Program-made: the position numbers and the translations under genes
Part shown: positions 6,399 to 15,316 of the stretch, one piece after another
Position numbering within the stretch: position 1 is the stretch's first letter
Layout of the letters: each line of letters opens with the position of its first letter
Assembly: GCF_017646085.1 (NCBI RefSeq)
Contig: NZ_JAGCNF010000107.1
Span: 1 to 42,280 of the forward strand
Length of the DNA stretch: 42,280 nucleotides
Direction of reading: 5' to 3'
DNA from: Campylobacter sp.
GTDB taxonomy: Bacteria > Campylobacterota > Campylobacteria > Campylobacterales > Campylobacteraceae
The notes under the pieces: model-generated
Told to the model about the DNA's origin: nothing
The model's database searches: none
The model's input: the letters and a program-made list of their open reading frames with translations, nothing else

Positions 6399-8399
6399 TT
6401 AAAATTTAAATTCACTGATTTTATCCCTTAAATCCTCTGCTTTATGCTCTAGTGTATCAGAAACTGAGCCAATTTTATCCATTGAATTTGAGATATTTTG
6501 TAGTCTATCATTTAGCGTTTTATTATTACTTAGTAGGTTATTGGTTTTATCATTTAACTCTTTTGAACTAGCCATTGTTTGGGTAGCTAGGGCGATGATA
6601 TGATCAATTCTATCATTTGCCGTTTGGATTGTATTTTGAATATTTTGCGCTTCATCGACAAATGTTGTAAAATCTCTTGAAGTTTGTGTGATTTTTGAGC
6701 TTACATCATCAATTGACCTAGTAATAGCATTGATAGTTATATCAATCTCATCTAGAGATTTGCCAGTTCTCTCAGCTAGCTGTCTAACCTCATCAGCAAC
6801 AACTGCAAAGCCACGACCATGTTCGCCTGCTCTTGCTGCTTCGATGGCAGCATTAAGTGCAAGAAGGTTGGTTTGATCAGCGATATCTGATATAGTTGTT
6901 AGAATATTTTTAACATTTTGAGCATCACTATTTAGCATCGAGATGTTAGTTAATAGCTCTTGTTGGCGACTTGCATCAAGCGTTACTAGCTCAGAGAATT
7001 CAGATATAACACTAGAGGTTGAGCTTAGTTCATTTTTAGCTGTAATGATATCGTTCATTGTATCATTGCTCTTTAGGGCATTATCGCTTAGGCTATCTTC
7101 TACGCTGTGGCCGATTATTTGTGAATCTTTTGATAGTTTAAAGCCCTCTTGAGTATCGTTTTGAATTACTTTTGACTCGCTTAGTAAGTCATTTGCAATT
7201 TGTAGATTTTGTTGAATTTGTCCATCAAGCTGACCAAATAGCTGTCTAATAACTCTTAAAAATCCTTCGATTTGTTCATAGATTAGCCCGATTTCATCAC
7301 TGCTTTTATTTAAAATATTACTAGGTCTAATATCTTTTGTTTTTTGGACATATACTAGATAGTTTAGGATTTTAGCAATTCTGCTATTGATATTATGGAT
7401 TATAATGTAGCTAAATCCAAATGTAGCAATAAACGCAAAGGCTAATATACCAATTGAGAAAACAAGTACATCAATATTGCTTTTTCTTATCTGATCTATA
7501 TCTTTGATTAATCTAGCTGCTAGTCTATCTTCTATCTGTTTTAAGATATCAATCTTTTTAGTTATGGTTGCAAACCAGTATGTACCATTAGTTTCAAATC
7601 CGCCAGTAAATGCATTGTTCATAGCTACAGCTCTCATACGTTCGACTTCTTGAAAGTCTTTATTTCCGCTAGTTATATTGTTGTAGTGGATTAGTTCTTC
7701 AGGGACTGCATATTTTTTAAACTCTTCTATATATAGATTTTGAGCTACGACTAGTGATATAAATTTGTTGTAAATTCCATCACCAAATTTATCAGCTGAG
7801 AATGTATTTGATAAAACTGCTCTTTCTTGACCAGCATTTTCTTTAGCATTTATAAAGCTTACAAATGCAGTTAAAGAGCGGATTATTTCGTAGTTATTTG
7901 AGATATTAGAGATTACTACTATATTATTGATTAGTTTTGAGATAGTATTTGTATAGTATCCTAAAACATCGCCTACTTTAACATTAAAATTATCTACGCC
8001 TCTTCTTATGGATTGGATATTATTTAATGCATTTACTGTATCTTTTATAGAGTCTCTAAGCTCAACTGGATATGCATCTATTTCAAATTCAGATAGATCG
8101 TCATTAAGCTTATTTATCTCTTTATCGCTTAGTTGGCGTTGGTTTAGTAGAATTTTTTTAAAATCCTCACTTTTACTACCTAGATATCCTGATGATGAAC
8201 CTCTTTCTTTTTGTAATTCATGTATTACAAGTGAAATTTGAGATGAGAGCAAGATTCCATCTTCAAGTAACTGGGTGCGTTTGTAGGTATCGTACTCTTT
8301 ATTAATGAGATTGCCAGCTATTATCATAGCGACGATGAGTGGAATGACGATGAGAATAAGCATCTTATTCTTAATCTTGAAATTGTCAAATATTGACAT
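6399..8399 (-). CDS. Methyl-accepting chemotaxis protein with NIT sensor domain
   Basis: The 666-residue receptor has a first membrane helix at about residues 13-31, a periplasmic region from about 35 to 305 starting with [12 protein letters not shown] (62-73), which is characteristic of the nitrate/nitrite-sensing (NIT) domain, and a second helix at about 309-333. A HAMP-like linker and the conserved signalling tip around [20 protein letters not shown] (510-529) follow. Ligand identity is not certain: NIT domains are named for nitrate/nitrite sensing but not all bind them. There are no obvious C-terminal methylation-enzyme tethers. It is monocistronic, with AAAGGA before the ATG, between the glycan cassette and the ptm operon. 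A nitrate or nitrite sensor would suit a denitrifying lifestyle, as suggested by the nos genes at the right end. Confidence 0.9.
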   Translation of the reverse strand: MSIFDNFKIKNKMLILIVIPLIVAMIIAGNLINKEYDTYKRTQLLEDGILLSSQISLVIHELQKERGSSSGYLGSKSEDFKKILLNQRQLSDKEINKLNDDLSEFEIDAYPVELRDSIKDTVNALNNIQSIRRGVDNFNVKVGDVLGYYTNTISKLINNIVVISNISNNYEIIRSLTAFVSFINAKENAGQERAVLSNTFSADKFGDGIYNKFISLVVAQNLYIEEFKKYAVPEELIHYNNITSGNKDFQEVERMRAVAMNNAFTGGFETNGTYWFATITKKIDILKQIEDRLAARLIKDIDQIRKSNIDVLVFSIGILAFAFIATFGFSYIIIHNINSRIAKILNYLVYVQKTKDIRPSNILNKSSDEIGLIYEQIEGFLRVIRQLFGQLDGQIQQNLQIANDLLSESKVIQNDTQEGFKLSKDSQIIGHSVEDSLSDNALKSNDTMNDIITAKNELSSTSSVISEFSELVTLDASRQQELLTNISMLNSDAQNVKNILTTISDIADQTNLLALNAAIEAARAGEHGRGFAVVADEVRQLAERTGKSLDEIDITINAITRSIDDVSSKITQTSRDFTTFVDEAQNIQNTIQTANDRIDHIIALATQTMASSKELNDKTNNLLSNNKTLNDRLQNISNSMDKIGSVSDTLEHKAEDLRDKISEFKF

Positions 8400-8593
8400 A
8401 TTTTATCCTTTCAAAATATGAATTAATTCGTCTGATATTTTACTATTAATAAATTATTTTTAGATTAAAATTTGGGATTTGAGATTAAAAAAATTATTTT
8501 TTATGAGAGAATTTGGAGTTTGATAGTATTTTGATTGTATTATTATATAATTATTATTGATAGTTAGTATCGTTTAGCTTTGATGCTGCTTAG

Positions 8594-8621
8594 ATTTTGG
8601 CATAGATTACTACGCCAAAAT
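8594..8621 (-). terminator. Weak hairpin after ptmA
   Basis: ATTTTGGC and GCCAAAAT form an 8-bp stem around a 12-base loop, 16 bases past the ptmA stop. There is no clear T-run on the minus strand, so this is only a candidate end for the ptm operon. The rest of 8400-8636 is AT-rich and should hold the chemoreceptor promoter; no convincing promoter hexamers stood out. Confidence 0.35.
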
Positions 8622-8636
8622 TTTACTCTACTAAGA

Positions 8637-9371
8637 TTATAAGCAAAATCCATCATCTACAATTATATTTTGTCCATTAATAAACTCACTATAATCACTA
8701 AGTAAGAATATTAAAGCCCCGCAAATATCGCTTGGATCTAGCATACCTTTATTTAGGCAGACATCTTTATATTGGTTTAGAAATATCTCATTTTGATTGT
8801 CTAGTATTCCGCCTGGGCTTATACAATTAACTCTAATATTAGCCCCTTTTAGATATTTAGCTAGGTAGCGGCTAAGATGAATAACTCCAGCCTTAATAGC
8901 ACTATATGCTACTGGAGAGCTCATTTGTGTGCCTTTATAGGTTTGAAATTTAGGTGCTACTACGCCTTGAATAGATGAGAGTGTAATAATATTGCCATAT
9001 CCTTGTGATTTAAAAAATTTAGCAAATCTTTGCATAACTAAAAATGCTCCACCAAGTTGAAGATTGGTATTAGCGCAAAAATCATCATACTCTACATCAA
9101 AAAAGTGATTAGAAAAGCTTTTTGTTCTTGGGTAGGCTGAATTTACTATAGCATCTATTTTGCCATATTTTTGACTAATTAATTCTATTAGATTATCAAG
9201 CGAATTTTTACTAGTGATATCAGTATGGATAAACTCACAATCTAGTTCTATGTTTGGCCTGTTTATATCTGCGTTTATTACAGTAGCGTGATTTTGTATA
9301 GCCGATTTTACAAAAGCTTTGCCGATTAATCCTGAACCGCCAATTATTATAACTACTTTATCTTTAAGCAT
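8637..9371 (-). CDS. ptmA: PtmA, short-chain dehydrogenase/reductase of the legionaminic acid branch
   Basis: The 244-residue SDR has the NAD(P)-binding GGSGLIG motif near residue 12 and the catalytic YSAIKAG (Tyr-x-x-x-Lys) about residue 156, preceded by TLSSIQG with the catalytic serine. It ends with FINGQNIIVDDGF, a normal SDR C-terminus. In C. jejuni PtmA (Cj1332) is assigned to the early GDP-linked steps of legionaminic acid synthesis together with PtmF and PtmE. It is the last gene of a minus-strand operon in the same order as C. jejuni Cj1327 to Cj1332 (from memory). Its start overlaps the ptmB end by eight bases, with GGAG just upstream. Confidence 0.85.
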   Translation of the reverse strand: MLKDKVVIIIGGSGLIGKAFVKSAIQNHATVINADINRPNIELDCEFIHTDITSKNSLDNLIELISQKYGKIDAIVNSAYPRTKSFSNHFFDVEYDDFCANTNLQLGGAFLVMQRFAKFFKSQGYGNIITLSSIQGVVAPKFQTYKGTQMSSPVAYSAIKAGVIHLSRYLAKYLKGANIRVNCISPGGILDNQNEIFLNQYKDVCLNKGMLDPSDICGALIFLLSDYSEFINGQNIIVDDGFCL

Positions 9372-10062
9372 TTTTACTCCTTAAAATATGCTCTACTATC
9401 ATAAAATCAAGCTCATCATCTATATCAATGCTACGATTTGCAGGCATTACATATAGTCCAGTTTTAGGTAAAAATAGAGTATCATTATTTAATAAAACTA
9501 AAGATTTCCATATATAAATTGAAGCGTTCATATCATATGTGGCTGGAGCATCTTGGCGGCGTAGAATTTGATTTGGTAGTGTTTTGCTAAGATTTATTTT
9601 ACCATCTATCTCTTCTATAAGATTAAAGTATGGGCTTCTACGACTTGGTGTAGCAGTAATAAGAATATCATTATCATCACGCATAAACTGCTCAAAAGCC
9701 ATATTAATATCACTAGGAAGGCGAAGTGGTGAGGTAGCATCAAGATCTATGATATAATCAAATTTACGCTTATAATATTCTTGACTTTTTAGCAATGCAT
9801 CACGGATTACAGCTAGTTTGCCAGCAGTATCACTAGCTAGAGCGCTATCTCGTTTGAAAAATACCTCCGCTCCATATTTTTGCGCTGTAGAGGCTATCTC
9901 ATCACTATCAGTGCTAACTACAATATGCTCAAATAAACCGCACTCTTTGGCTTGATTTATCGTGTGAGCAATTAGTGGAAGACCAGCAATTGGGCGGATA
10001 TTTTTATTTTTAACACCCTTGCTACCGCCTCTAGCGCAAATGGTACATAGTATATCACTCAT
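9364..10062 (-). CDS. ptmB: PtmB/LegF, CMP-legionaminic acid synthetase
   Basis: This nucleotidyltransferase transfers CMP from CTP to a nonulosonic acid, making the activated sugar for flagellin or surface glycosylation. The N-terminal motif CTICARGGSKGVKNKNIRP is the CTP-binding loop of the NeuA/LegF family, and SIDIDDELDFMIVEH is the usual C-terminal end. About 232 residues is normal. A longer frame opens at 10125, but ATG 10062 is chosen: it overlaps the ptmF stop as ATGA and has AAAAGGA upstream, whereas the extra 21 residues do not look like the family. It is distinct from PseF at 17884, the CMP transferase for pseudaminic acid. Confidence 0.88.
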   Translation of the reverse strand: MSDILCTICARGGSKGVKNKNIRPIAGLPLIAHTINQAKECGLFEHIVVSTDSDEIASTAQKYGAEVFFKRDSALASDTAGKLAVIRDALLKSQEYYKRKFDYIIDLDATSPLRLPSDINMAFEQFMRDDNDILITATPSRRSPYFNLIEEIDGKINLSKTLPNQILRRQDAPATYDMNASIYIWKSLVLLNNDTLFLPKTGLYVMPANRSIDIDDELDFMIVEHILRSKNA

Positions 10063-10952
10063 ATGTTTTCCTTTTGAATTTGATCTATTAGTCGCATTGT
10101 ATCCATAGCTTGAGAAAATGTACATATATGATTTTGCAGATTTAAAGCATCTATATGCATCGCTTTAAAAGTATCGTTTCTTTGTAAATTTGGTTTTTGT
10201 ATTTGAGTTATTTTTCCATCTTGATCTGCTATTTTAAGTGTATTTGTGATGAGGTCAAGATGATAGGTATTATTATTTGTCTCAATTAAAATTTGACGAT
10301 ATGGTGTTTTGCTTAGATAATTTAGGCTGATATTTATTAAAGTCTTATCGCATTTAGCTAAAATCATACAAATATCATCGCTAGTGATATTTAAATTTGA
10401 TACTTTGGCTTGATAAGATTTAATCAATTCTAATTTAGAATCGCATAAAAAGCTAAGATAGTCAATCTCATGACTAAGATCTAGCAAAACGCCCCCACCA
10501 AGCTCCTTTTTAGCGCTATATGAGCTAGTATATTTTCGTTCTCGCCATGATGGCAAATATTGACCGCAGCGTGCTTCAATAGTTAAAATATCGCTTGGAT
10601 TTAGCATATTTTTTAGCTCTAAAATTAGTGGATGAAAACGCAGATTATACCCAATAAAAATCTTATTATTTGGATTAAAATCTCTAAATTTATCAAATAA
10701 TGGCTTTTCACAAAGTATTATTTTATTACAGACATTTAAATCAATATAGCTTAAATGTTTAAAATGCAAATATGTAGGCGAGGCAATGATAAAGTAATCA
10801 AACTGATTTATATCTACTGTTTCAAGCTCTTTGTAGCATTCTATGTCAGCAATCTCTTGCGATGAAATAGCGCTGATGCTAAGCCCCATTGAACGCAAAA
10901 CATCAGCATGGCGACGGCCGATTGACCCCATAGAAAGTATAAGCGCTCTCAT
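10059..10952 (-). CDS. ptmF: PtmF, Gfo/Idh/MocA-type oxidoreductase
   Basis: The 297-residue protein begins ALILSMGSIGRRHADVLRSM, the NAD(P)-binding N-terminus of the Gfo/Idh/MocA family, and continues with EKPLFDKF (about residue 83), the conserved lysine segment of that family, and GGGVLLDLSHEIDY further on. In C. jejuni PtmF (Cj1330) is placed with PtmA and PtmE in the early sugar supply of legionaminic acid synthesis; its exact reaction is less clear than that of PtmE or LegG. Start and stop overlap the neighbours by four bases on both sides (ATGA), so it is tightly coupled to ptmE and ptmB. Confidence 0.82.
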   Translation of the reverse strand: MRALILSMGSIGRRHADVLRSMGLSISAISSQEIADIECYKELETVDINQFDYFIIASPTYLHFKHLSYIDLNVCNKIILCEKPLFDKFRDFNPNNKIFIGYNLRFHPLILELKNMLNPSDILTIEARCGQYLPSWRERKYTSSYSAKKELGGGVLLDLSHEIDYLSFLCDSKLELIKSYQAKVSNLNITSDDICMILAKCDKTLINISLNYLSKTPYRQILIETNNNTYHLDLITNTLKIADQDGKITQIQKPNLQRNDTFKAMHIDALNLQNHICTFSQAMDTMRLIDQIQKENI

Positions 10953-11986
10953 GAGAAAATCTCACTATAAAGCTCATTTGCTAGGTTATACTCTTCGATT
11001 CTGCCTATATCTAGCCACTCTTCTTTAATTAGATAAGCTTTTGGATTTTGATTTTTAGTAGCTAAAGAGTTAAAAAGATCTGGCATATCTAGATACTCAT
11101 TTTTTGGAATAAAATTTAGTATTTGCGGGTTTAACATATAGATTCCAGCACTTACATGGAATTTTTGGCGTGGCTTTTCAGTGATAGATTTGATAGTATT
11201 ATCATCTAAATTTACCACTCCATATGGGACTTGCATCTCATATTCTCGCACACACATTGTAGCAACAGATTTGTGAGCTGTATGATAGTCGTGAAGTTTG
11301 GTAAAATCAGTATTTGTTAGCAGGTCGCCATTCATTACAAAAAAATCATCTTTTGGTGGATTTATCAAGCTTAGCGCCCCAGCTGTACCAAGGCGTTTAT
11401 CTTCAAAAACATAGCTTATGTTTGCACCAAATTTCTTGCCATCGCCAAAGTAGTTTGTGATAATCTCAGCCTTGTAATTGACACAAATAATAAAATCACT
11501 ATATCCATTTGCAAGAAAGCTTTCTATGATTGTTTGTAGAATCGGTTTTGGACCTACATGAAGCATTGGCTTTGGAATTTGATTAGTTAGTGGGCGAAGC
11601 CTTGTGCCTAATCCACCAGCCATTAATATAACCTGGTTTGGCTTTTTAAAGTTTGGCTCATAGATATTAACAATAGCAGTTACGATATCATTTTCATCGA
11701 TAATTGGAATGTAGCGTATATTTTTAGCTTTGGCTTTAGCAATGATAGCTGGAGAGATATGCAAAGAGTGCGAAACTATAGGCTCGCGATAGTATAGGGA
11801 TTCAATGCTTTGAGTTAGCTCCATTGAGCTTAATAATCCTCGCCTAATATCACCATCGCTAATTGTACCTAAAAGTTTGCCATCGTTATTTACAACTAGC
11901 GCCATTTGGAGTGCGCCACTATCTATTATTTTAAGAGCCTCTTTTATACTGCTAGTTGGGCTTAGCTTTAGAGAGTTTATATTCAT
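10949..11986 (-). CDS. ptmE: PtmE, CBS-domain sugar-1-phosphate guanylyltransferase
   Basis: Two CBS-type segments occupy about residues 1-105 (TISDGDIRRGLL within), followed by a nucleotidyltransferase domain starting with ILMAGGLGTRLRPLTNQIPK. In C. jejuni PtmE makes the GDP-activated glucosamine that feeds legionaminic acid synthesis, unlike the usual UDP route. Two starts are possible. ATG 12031 overlaps the legG stop and would add 15 residues encoded through a G9 tract; ATG 11986 has AAAAAGG seven bases upstream and gives the normal family N-terminus, so it is chosen. With nine G the two starts share one frame; with eight or ten the upstream reading stops next to ATG 11986. Expression may thus be tuned by the tract. 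Confidence 0.85.
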   Translation of the reverse strand: MNINSLKLSPTSSIKEALKIIDSGALQMALVVNNDGKLLGTISDGDIRRGLLSSMELTQSIESLYYREPIVSHSLHISPAIIAKAKAKNIRYIPIIDENDIVTAIVNIYEPNFKKPNQVILMAGGLGTRLRPLTNQIPKPMLHVGPKPILQTIIESFLANGYSDFIICVNYKAEIITNYFGDGKKFGANISYVFEDKRLGTAGALSLINPPKDDFFVMNGDLLTNTDFTKLHDYHTAHKSVATMCVREYEMQVPYGVVNLDDNTIKSITEKPRQKFHVSAGIYMLNPQILNFIPKNEYLDMPDLFNSLATKNQNPKAYLIKEEWLDIGRIEEYNLANELYSEIFS

Positions 11987-12009
11987 ATTATGGCCTTTTT
12001 GAGGTAGAA

Positions 12010-12018
12010 CCCCCCCCC
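12010..12018 (-). repeat. G9 homopolymer tract in the ptmE translation start region
   Basis: Nine cytosines on the plus strand read as nine guanines in the ptm operon mRNA, between the legG stop at 12028 and the preferred ptmE start at 11986. It is the same length as the C9 tract at 5507-5515 and is a candidate contingency site. Confidence 0.8.
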
Positions 12019-12027
12019 AATTTAAAG

Positions 12028-13176
12028 TCATACCAAATCCTTAAATCTTTTGACTGTGATATCTTTTAAATTTATATTTTTTAGCACTTTGACTATGGTT
12101 TTACTAGGCTTTGAGTCGCCATATGGATTTTGTTTTTTCTGGACTATTTTTTGAAATTTTGGACTATAGGCAAGTTTTATTGCTTTTAAAATTTGCGCCT
12201 TTATAGGCTTGATATCTATGATGCTTGGTGCTTTTAGTCTGCCATCTTGTCTTGGGCCTATATTTATGGTCGCAACTCCCATACTAGGGGCCTCTAGCAA
12301 TCCACTAGAACTATTACCTAAAATTATATCTACATGCTTAAGTGCACTTAGGTATCTTAGGCTTCCAAGGGAGGCAAAGGCGATACAATTAGGGCGAGAT
12401 TTGACATATTCATCTATCATTTTATTTATAGCTATTCCACCAGCATCGCTATTAGCTTTTGTAAAAATTATATTTGTATCTTTTAGTTCATTTAGTGCTT
12501 TTAAAATCTCTTTAAAATCTTTTTTATTATCTGTTTGAGTAGTAAGTGGATGGTAGGTTACTAGGATATTTTTTTTATTTAGGTTAAATTTAATTGAGTC
12601 TTGAAATTTGGCCTTATTTAATAGCTTTAACCTTTTTATATTTTCAATTCCCATACCGCCAACATTAAAGATAAATTTAGGATCTTCGCCTAATTGAGCT
12701 ACTCTTTTAGCATACTCTTTATTTGCAGTAAAATGGATATGCGACATCTTTGTAATACTATGCCTAAATGACTCATCAATAGCCCCAGCGCTGAGTTCCC
12801 CACCGTGAATGTGAGCTATTGGAATACCTAATACTAGGGCCGCAGATGCCGCGCAAAATATCTCATATCTATCGCCTAAAACTACAACAATATCAGGAGC
12901 TAGTTCGCTTAAGGCTTTGCCAATCTCGCTAGTAGCTACTCCCATAGATTTGCATACACCAAGAGCATCATTGGCAAAATTTAAAATATCAACCTTTTTA
13001 TTGATATTAAACTCATCTTGAATTTGTAAATATGTATTGCCAAAATCACTTCGCAAATGGCTACCTGTTACGATTAATTGAAGTTGCAGACTTTTGCTGA
13101 TGCTAAGCTCTTTAATCAGCCAGTAAAGTAGACCATATTCAGCTCTTGATCCAGTTATTACGCATATTTTTCTCAT
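12028..13176 (-). CDS. legG: LegG, NeuC-family NDP-sugar hydrolysing 2-epimerase
   Basis: The 382-residue protein starts ICVITGSRAEYGLLYWLIKE and carries IAHIHGGELSAGAIDESFRH, both diagnostic of the NeuC family, plus GNSSSGLLEAPSMG in the C-terminal half. In the Campylobacter legionaminic acid pathway the enzyme removes GDP from the 2,4-diacetamido sugar while inverting C2, giving the substrate of LegI. It overlaps legI by four bases (ATGA) and ptmE's upstream ATG overlaps its own stop. The order legI-legG-ptmE-ptmF-ptmB-ptmA equals that of C. jejuni neuB2 to ptmA, supporting the Leg assignment rather than sialic acid. Confidence 0.9.
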   Translation of the reverse strand: MRKICVITGSRAEYGLLYWLIKELSISKSLQLQLIVTGSHLRSDFGNTYLQIQDEFNINKKVDILNFANDALGVCKSMGVATSEIGKALSELAPDIVVVLGDRYEIFCAASAALVLGIPIAHIHGGELSAGAIDESFRHSITKMSHIHFTANKEYAKRVAQLGEDPKFIFNVGGMGIENIKRLKLLNKAKFQDSIKFNLNKKNILVTYHPLTTQTDNKKDFKEILKALNELKDTNIIFTKANSDAGGIAINKMIDEYVKSRPNCIAFASLGSLRYLSALKHVDIILGNSSSGLLEAPSMGVATINIGPRQDGRLKAPSIIDIKPIKAQILKAIKLAYSPKFQKIVQKKQNPYGDSKPSKTIVKVLKNINLKDITVKRFKDLV

Positions 13177-14171
13177 ATTATCTCATCTTTTTTATAATTT
13201 TTTTGTGCTGGAGTTCCTATTATTTCATCCCATTTCATTGGGCTAATTCCTGCTGGCGTGGTACGTTTTGTAGTGATATTATCATCGGTAAAAATTTCGC
13301 CTTTTTTAATATCAAATTTAGCTACGATAGATTTTCTAGCAATGTTTATATTTTTTATCTCGCTTGGGCTTGGGCTTTTTATTCCATCGCCTAGGGCTAA
13401 CTCAATTGCTCGAATTCCAGCTACCATTTGAGCTAATTCGTTTGGTTCTAAACTAGCTTTGTGATCTGGGCCTGACTGAGTCTTATCTAGGGTAAAGTGT
13501 TTTTCAATTACGCTTGCCCCAAGTGCAACTGCTGCAATTGGCACAGCAACTCCTAATGTGTGATCACTATAGCCAAATTTAACTCCAAATTCAGCCCCAA
13601 TACTAACCATTGCTTTTAGATTAACATCGCAAAAAGGTGTAGGATATTCAGTATTTGCATGCAAAATTGTGATATCTTCTAGTGCTACATTGGTAGTAAG
13701 AATATTAAAAGCGTCCCAAATCTCAGCCATTGTAGCCATTCCAGTTGATAAAATTATTGGCTTTTTAAATTTAGCAATAGTACGAAGTAGCGGTAGATTT
13801 GTTAGTTCGCCACTTGGGATTTTAAATTTGCTCAGACCAAGCTCAAAAAGTAAATTTGCTGAATCAATATCAAATGGAGTAGATAAAAACTCAATTCCAA
13901 TATTTTTGGTATGCTCTATTAGCTTAGTATGAGATTCAATGCTTAGCTCAAGGGCTTTTAACATCTCATATTGGCTTTGTTTAGAATCTGTAGTTTGCTT
14001 TTGATAGTCTGCCTTTAAAGCAGTTTTGCTAACTAAATTTTCAGCTTTAAAGGTTTGAAATTTAACAGCATCAGCGCCGGCCTTTTTAGCTTCATCTATT
14101 AATTTTTTAGCTGTGTTTAAATCTCCATTGTGATTTACTCCAGCTTCTGCTATTATATAGACTTTTTGCAT
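13173..14171 (-). CDS. legI: LegI, legionaminic acid synthase (NeuB family)
   Basis: This 332-residue synthase condenses phosphoenolpyruvate with a six-carbon diacetamido sugar to give the nine-carbon acid. Visible signatures are IIAEAGVNHNGDL at the start, the YSDHTLG and SVIEKHFTLD segments of the NeuB TIM barrel, and a C-terminal antifreeze-like SAF domain (FDIKKGEIFTDDNI). It is assigned to legionaminic acid because it sits with legG, ptmE and ptmB, and because the second NeuB homologue at 14175 looks like PseI. It begins three bases after pseI ends. A role with N-acetylneuraminic acid is less likely without a neuraminic acid gene set. Confidence 0.88.
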   Translation of the reverse strand: MQKVYIIAEAGVNHNGDLNTAKKLIDEAKKAGADAVKFQTFKAENLVSKTALKADYQKQTTDSKQSQYEMLKALELSIESHTKLIEHTKNIGIEFLSTPFDIDSANLLFELGLSKFKIPSGELTNLPLLRTIAKFKKPIILSTGMATMAEIWDAFNILTTNVALEDITILHANTEYPTPFCDVNLKAMVSIGAEFGVKFGYSDHTLGVAVPIAAVALGASVIEKHFTLDKTQSGPDHKASLEPNELAQMVAGIRAIELALGDGIKSPSPSEIKNINIARKSIVAKFDIKKGEIFTDDNITTKRTTPAGISPMKWDEIIGTPAQKNYKKDEII

Positions 14172-14174
14172 AGC

Positions 14175-15182
14175 TTACTCAAAGTCACTAAGCTCTAAAG
14201 GCTTAGCAAATTTAAGATCTCTTGTAGCTTTTTTGCCAATGGCTTGTTCATAATATCGTGGATGAAGACCTTGAGCTGGGCGAATAGAGCGGATATTTTC
14301 AGGGGTTAAAATTTCGCCTTTTTTAATATCTTTTGTTACAAAAAGCGATCTAGCATATTTACGGTTTTGCTCGCTAAAGCTATAATCAACCTTACCAAGG
14401 GCTTTATATGCATTTTTAACCGCTTGAGCCATTGCTCTAAATTCATCTTTATTTAGCGAAAATCCGCTATCTTCTCCACCTAAGGCTCTATCAAGAGTAA
14501 AGTGCTTTTCAATCACACTAGCTCCAAGAGCTACAGCAGTGATTGGTACTTCTAAGCTCATTGAGTGATCGCTTAGCCCAACCTTTACACCAAGTGGAGC
14601 AAATCTAGATATCATATCAGAGATGGTTGCAATATTCATATCTTCTATTTGAGCTGGGTAGTTAGAGGTACATTTTAGGATTGTAATATCGTTATTACCA
14701 ACACTTTTGCATGCGTCAATTGCCTCGTAAATTTCATCAATTGTGCTAACTCCAGTAGATATTATCATTGGCTTTTTATGCTTTGCAGCATATCGAATAA
14801 GTGGATAATCCATCGCTTCAAAAGAGGCTATTTTATAGCGACTAACATTAATGCTTTCTAAAAAATCAACTGCGCTAAAATCAAATGGTGTACTAAAAAA
14901 CTCAATCCCAATCTCATCAGCATAAGCTTTTAAATCAGCCTGCCACTGCCACGGCGTGTAGGCCTTTTGGTATAATTCATAAAGGCTTTGTCCGGCCCAA
15001 AGTCCATCATCTCTAGTCATAAATATCTCATCACGGCAATCAATCGTAATTGTATCTGCTGTGTATGTTTGAACTTTAATAGCATCAGCACCGCACTCTT
15101 TGGCAGCTTTGATAATTTTAAAGGCTAAATCTTTATCTCCGCAGTGATTAGCTGACATTTCAGCTATGATAAATGGATTCAT
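14175..15182 (-). CDS. pseI: PseI, pseudaminic acid synthase (NeuB family)
   Basis: The 335-residue protein shares the NeuB barrel and SAF layout with LegI but has PseI features: FIIAEMSANHCGD at the start, GLWAGQSLYELYQKAYTPWQW near residue 60, YKIASFEAMDYPL, and the C-terminal SIRPAQGLHPRYYEQAIGKK. From memory these match C. jejuni PseI closely. It makes pseudaminic acid from PEP and the hexose produced by PseB, C, H and G, none of which are in this window. It is the first gene of the minus-strand operon, with GGAG before the ATG and a candidate promoter just upstream. Its pairing with legI means both nine-carbon acids are probably made. Confidence 0.85.
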   Translation of the reverse strand: MNPFIIAEMSANHCGDKDLAFKIIKAAKECGADAIKVQTYTADTITIDCRDEIFMTRDDGLWAGQSLYELYQKAYTPWQWQADLKAYADEIGIEFFSTPFDFSAVDFLESINVSRYKIASFEAMDYPLIRYAAKHKKPMIISTGVSTIDEIYEAIDACKSVGNNDITILKCTSNYPAQIEDMNIATISDMISRFAPLGVKVGLSDHSMSLEVPITAVALGASVIEKHFTLDRALGGEDSGFSLNKDEFRAMAQAVKNAYKALGKVDYSFSEQNRKYARSLFVTKDIKKGEILTPENIRSIRPAQGLHPRYYEQAIGKKATRDLKFAKPLELSDFE

Positions 15183-15200
15183 GATAACTCCAAATTTGAT

Positions 15201-15228
15201 TTTATAGATTGTATCTAAAAAAGGTCAA
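15201..15228 (-). promoter_or_regulatory. Candidate sigma-70 promoter of the pseI-legI-ptm operon
   Basis: On the minus strand TTGACC (15228-15223) and TATAAA (15206-15201) are 16 bases apart, ending about 19 bases before the pseI ATG, with GGAG between. The short leader is plausible. Judged by eye only. Confidence 0.45.
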
Positions 15229-15281
15229 AATATAGCTACAAATGTAGAAATTTAATCTAAATTTTAATCCAAATCCAAATC

Positions 15282-15300
15282 GCCCAAAGATAAGATGGGC
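15282..15300 (-). terminator. Possible terminator hairpin after tonB
   Basis: GCCCA and TGGGC form a 5-bp GC-rich stem around nine bases, 17 bases beyond the tonB stop. No T-run follows on the minus strand, so support is weak. Confidence 0.3.
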
Positions 15301-15316
15301 AAAAATTTGGTAGTTT

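Noticed and set aside
10063-10125. Longer ptmB with 21 extra N-terminal residues
   Set aside because: The added residues do not fit the family, and ATG 10062 has a good ribosome site and an ATGA overlap with ptmF.
12209-12538. 109-residue open frame opposite legG
   Set aside because: It is antisense to a strongly supported NeuC-family gene and shows no domain or ribosome site.
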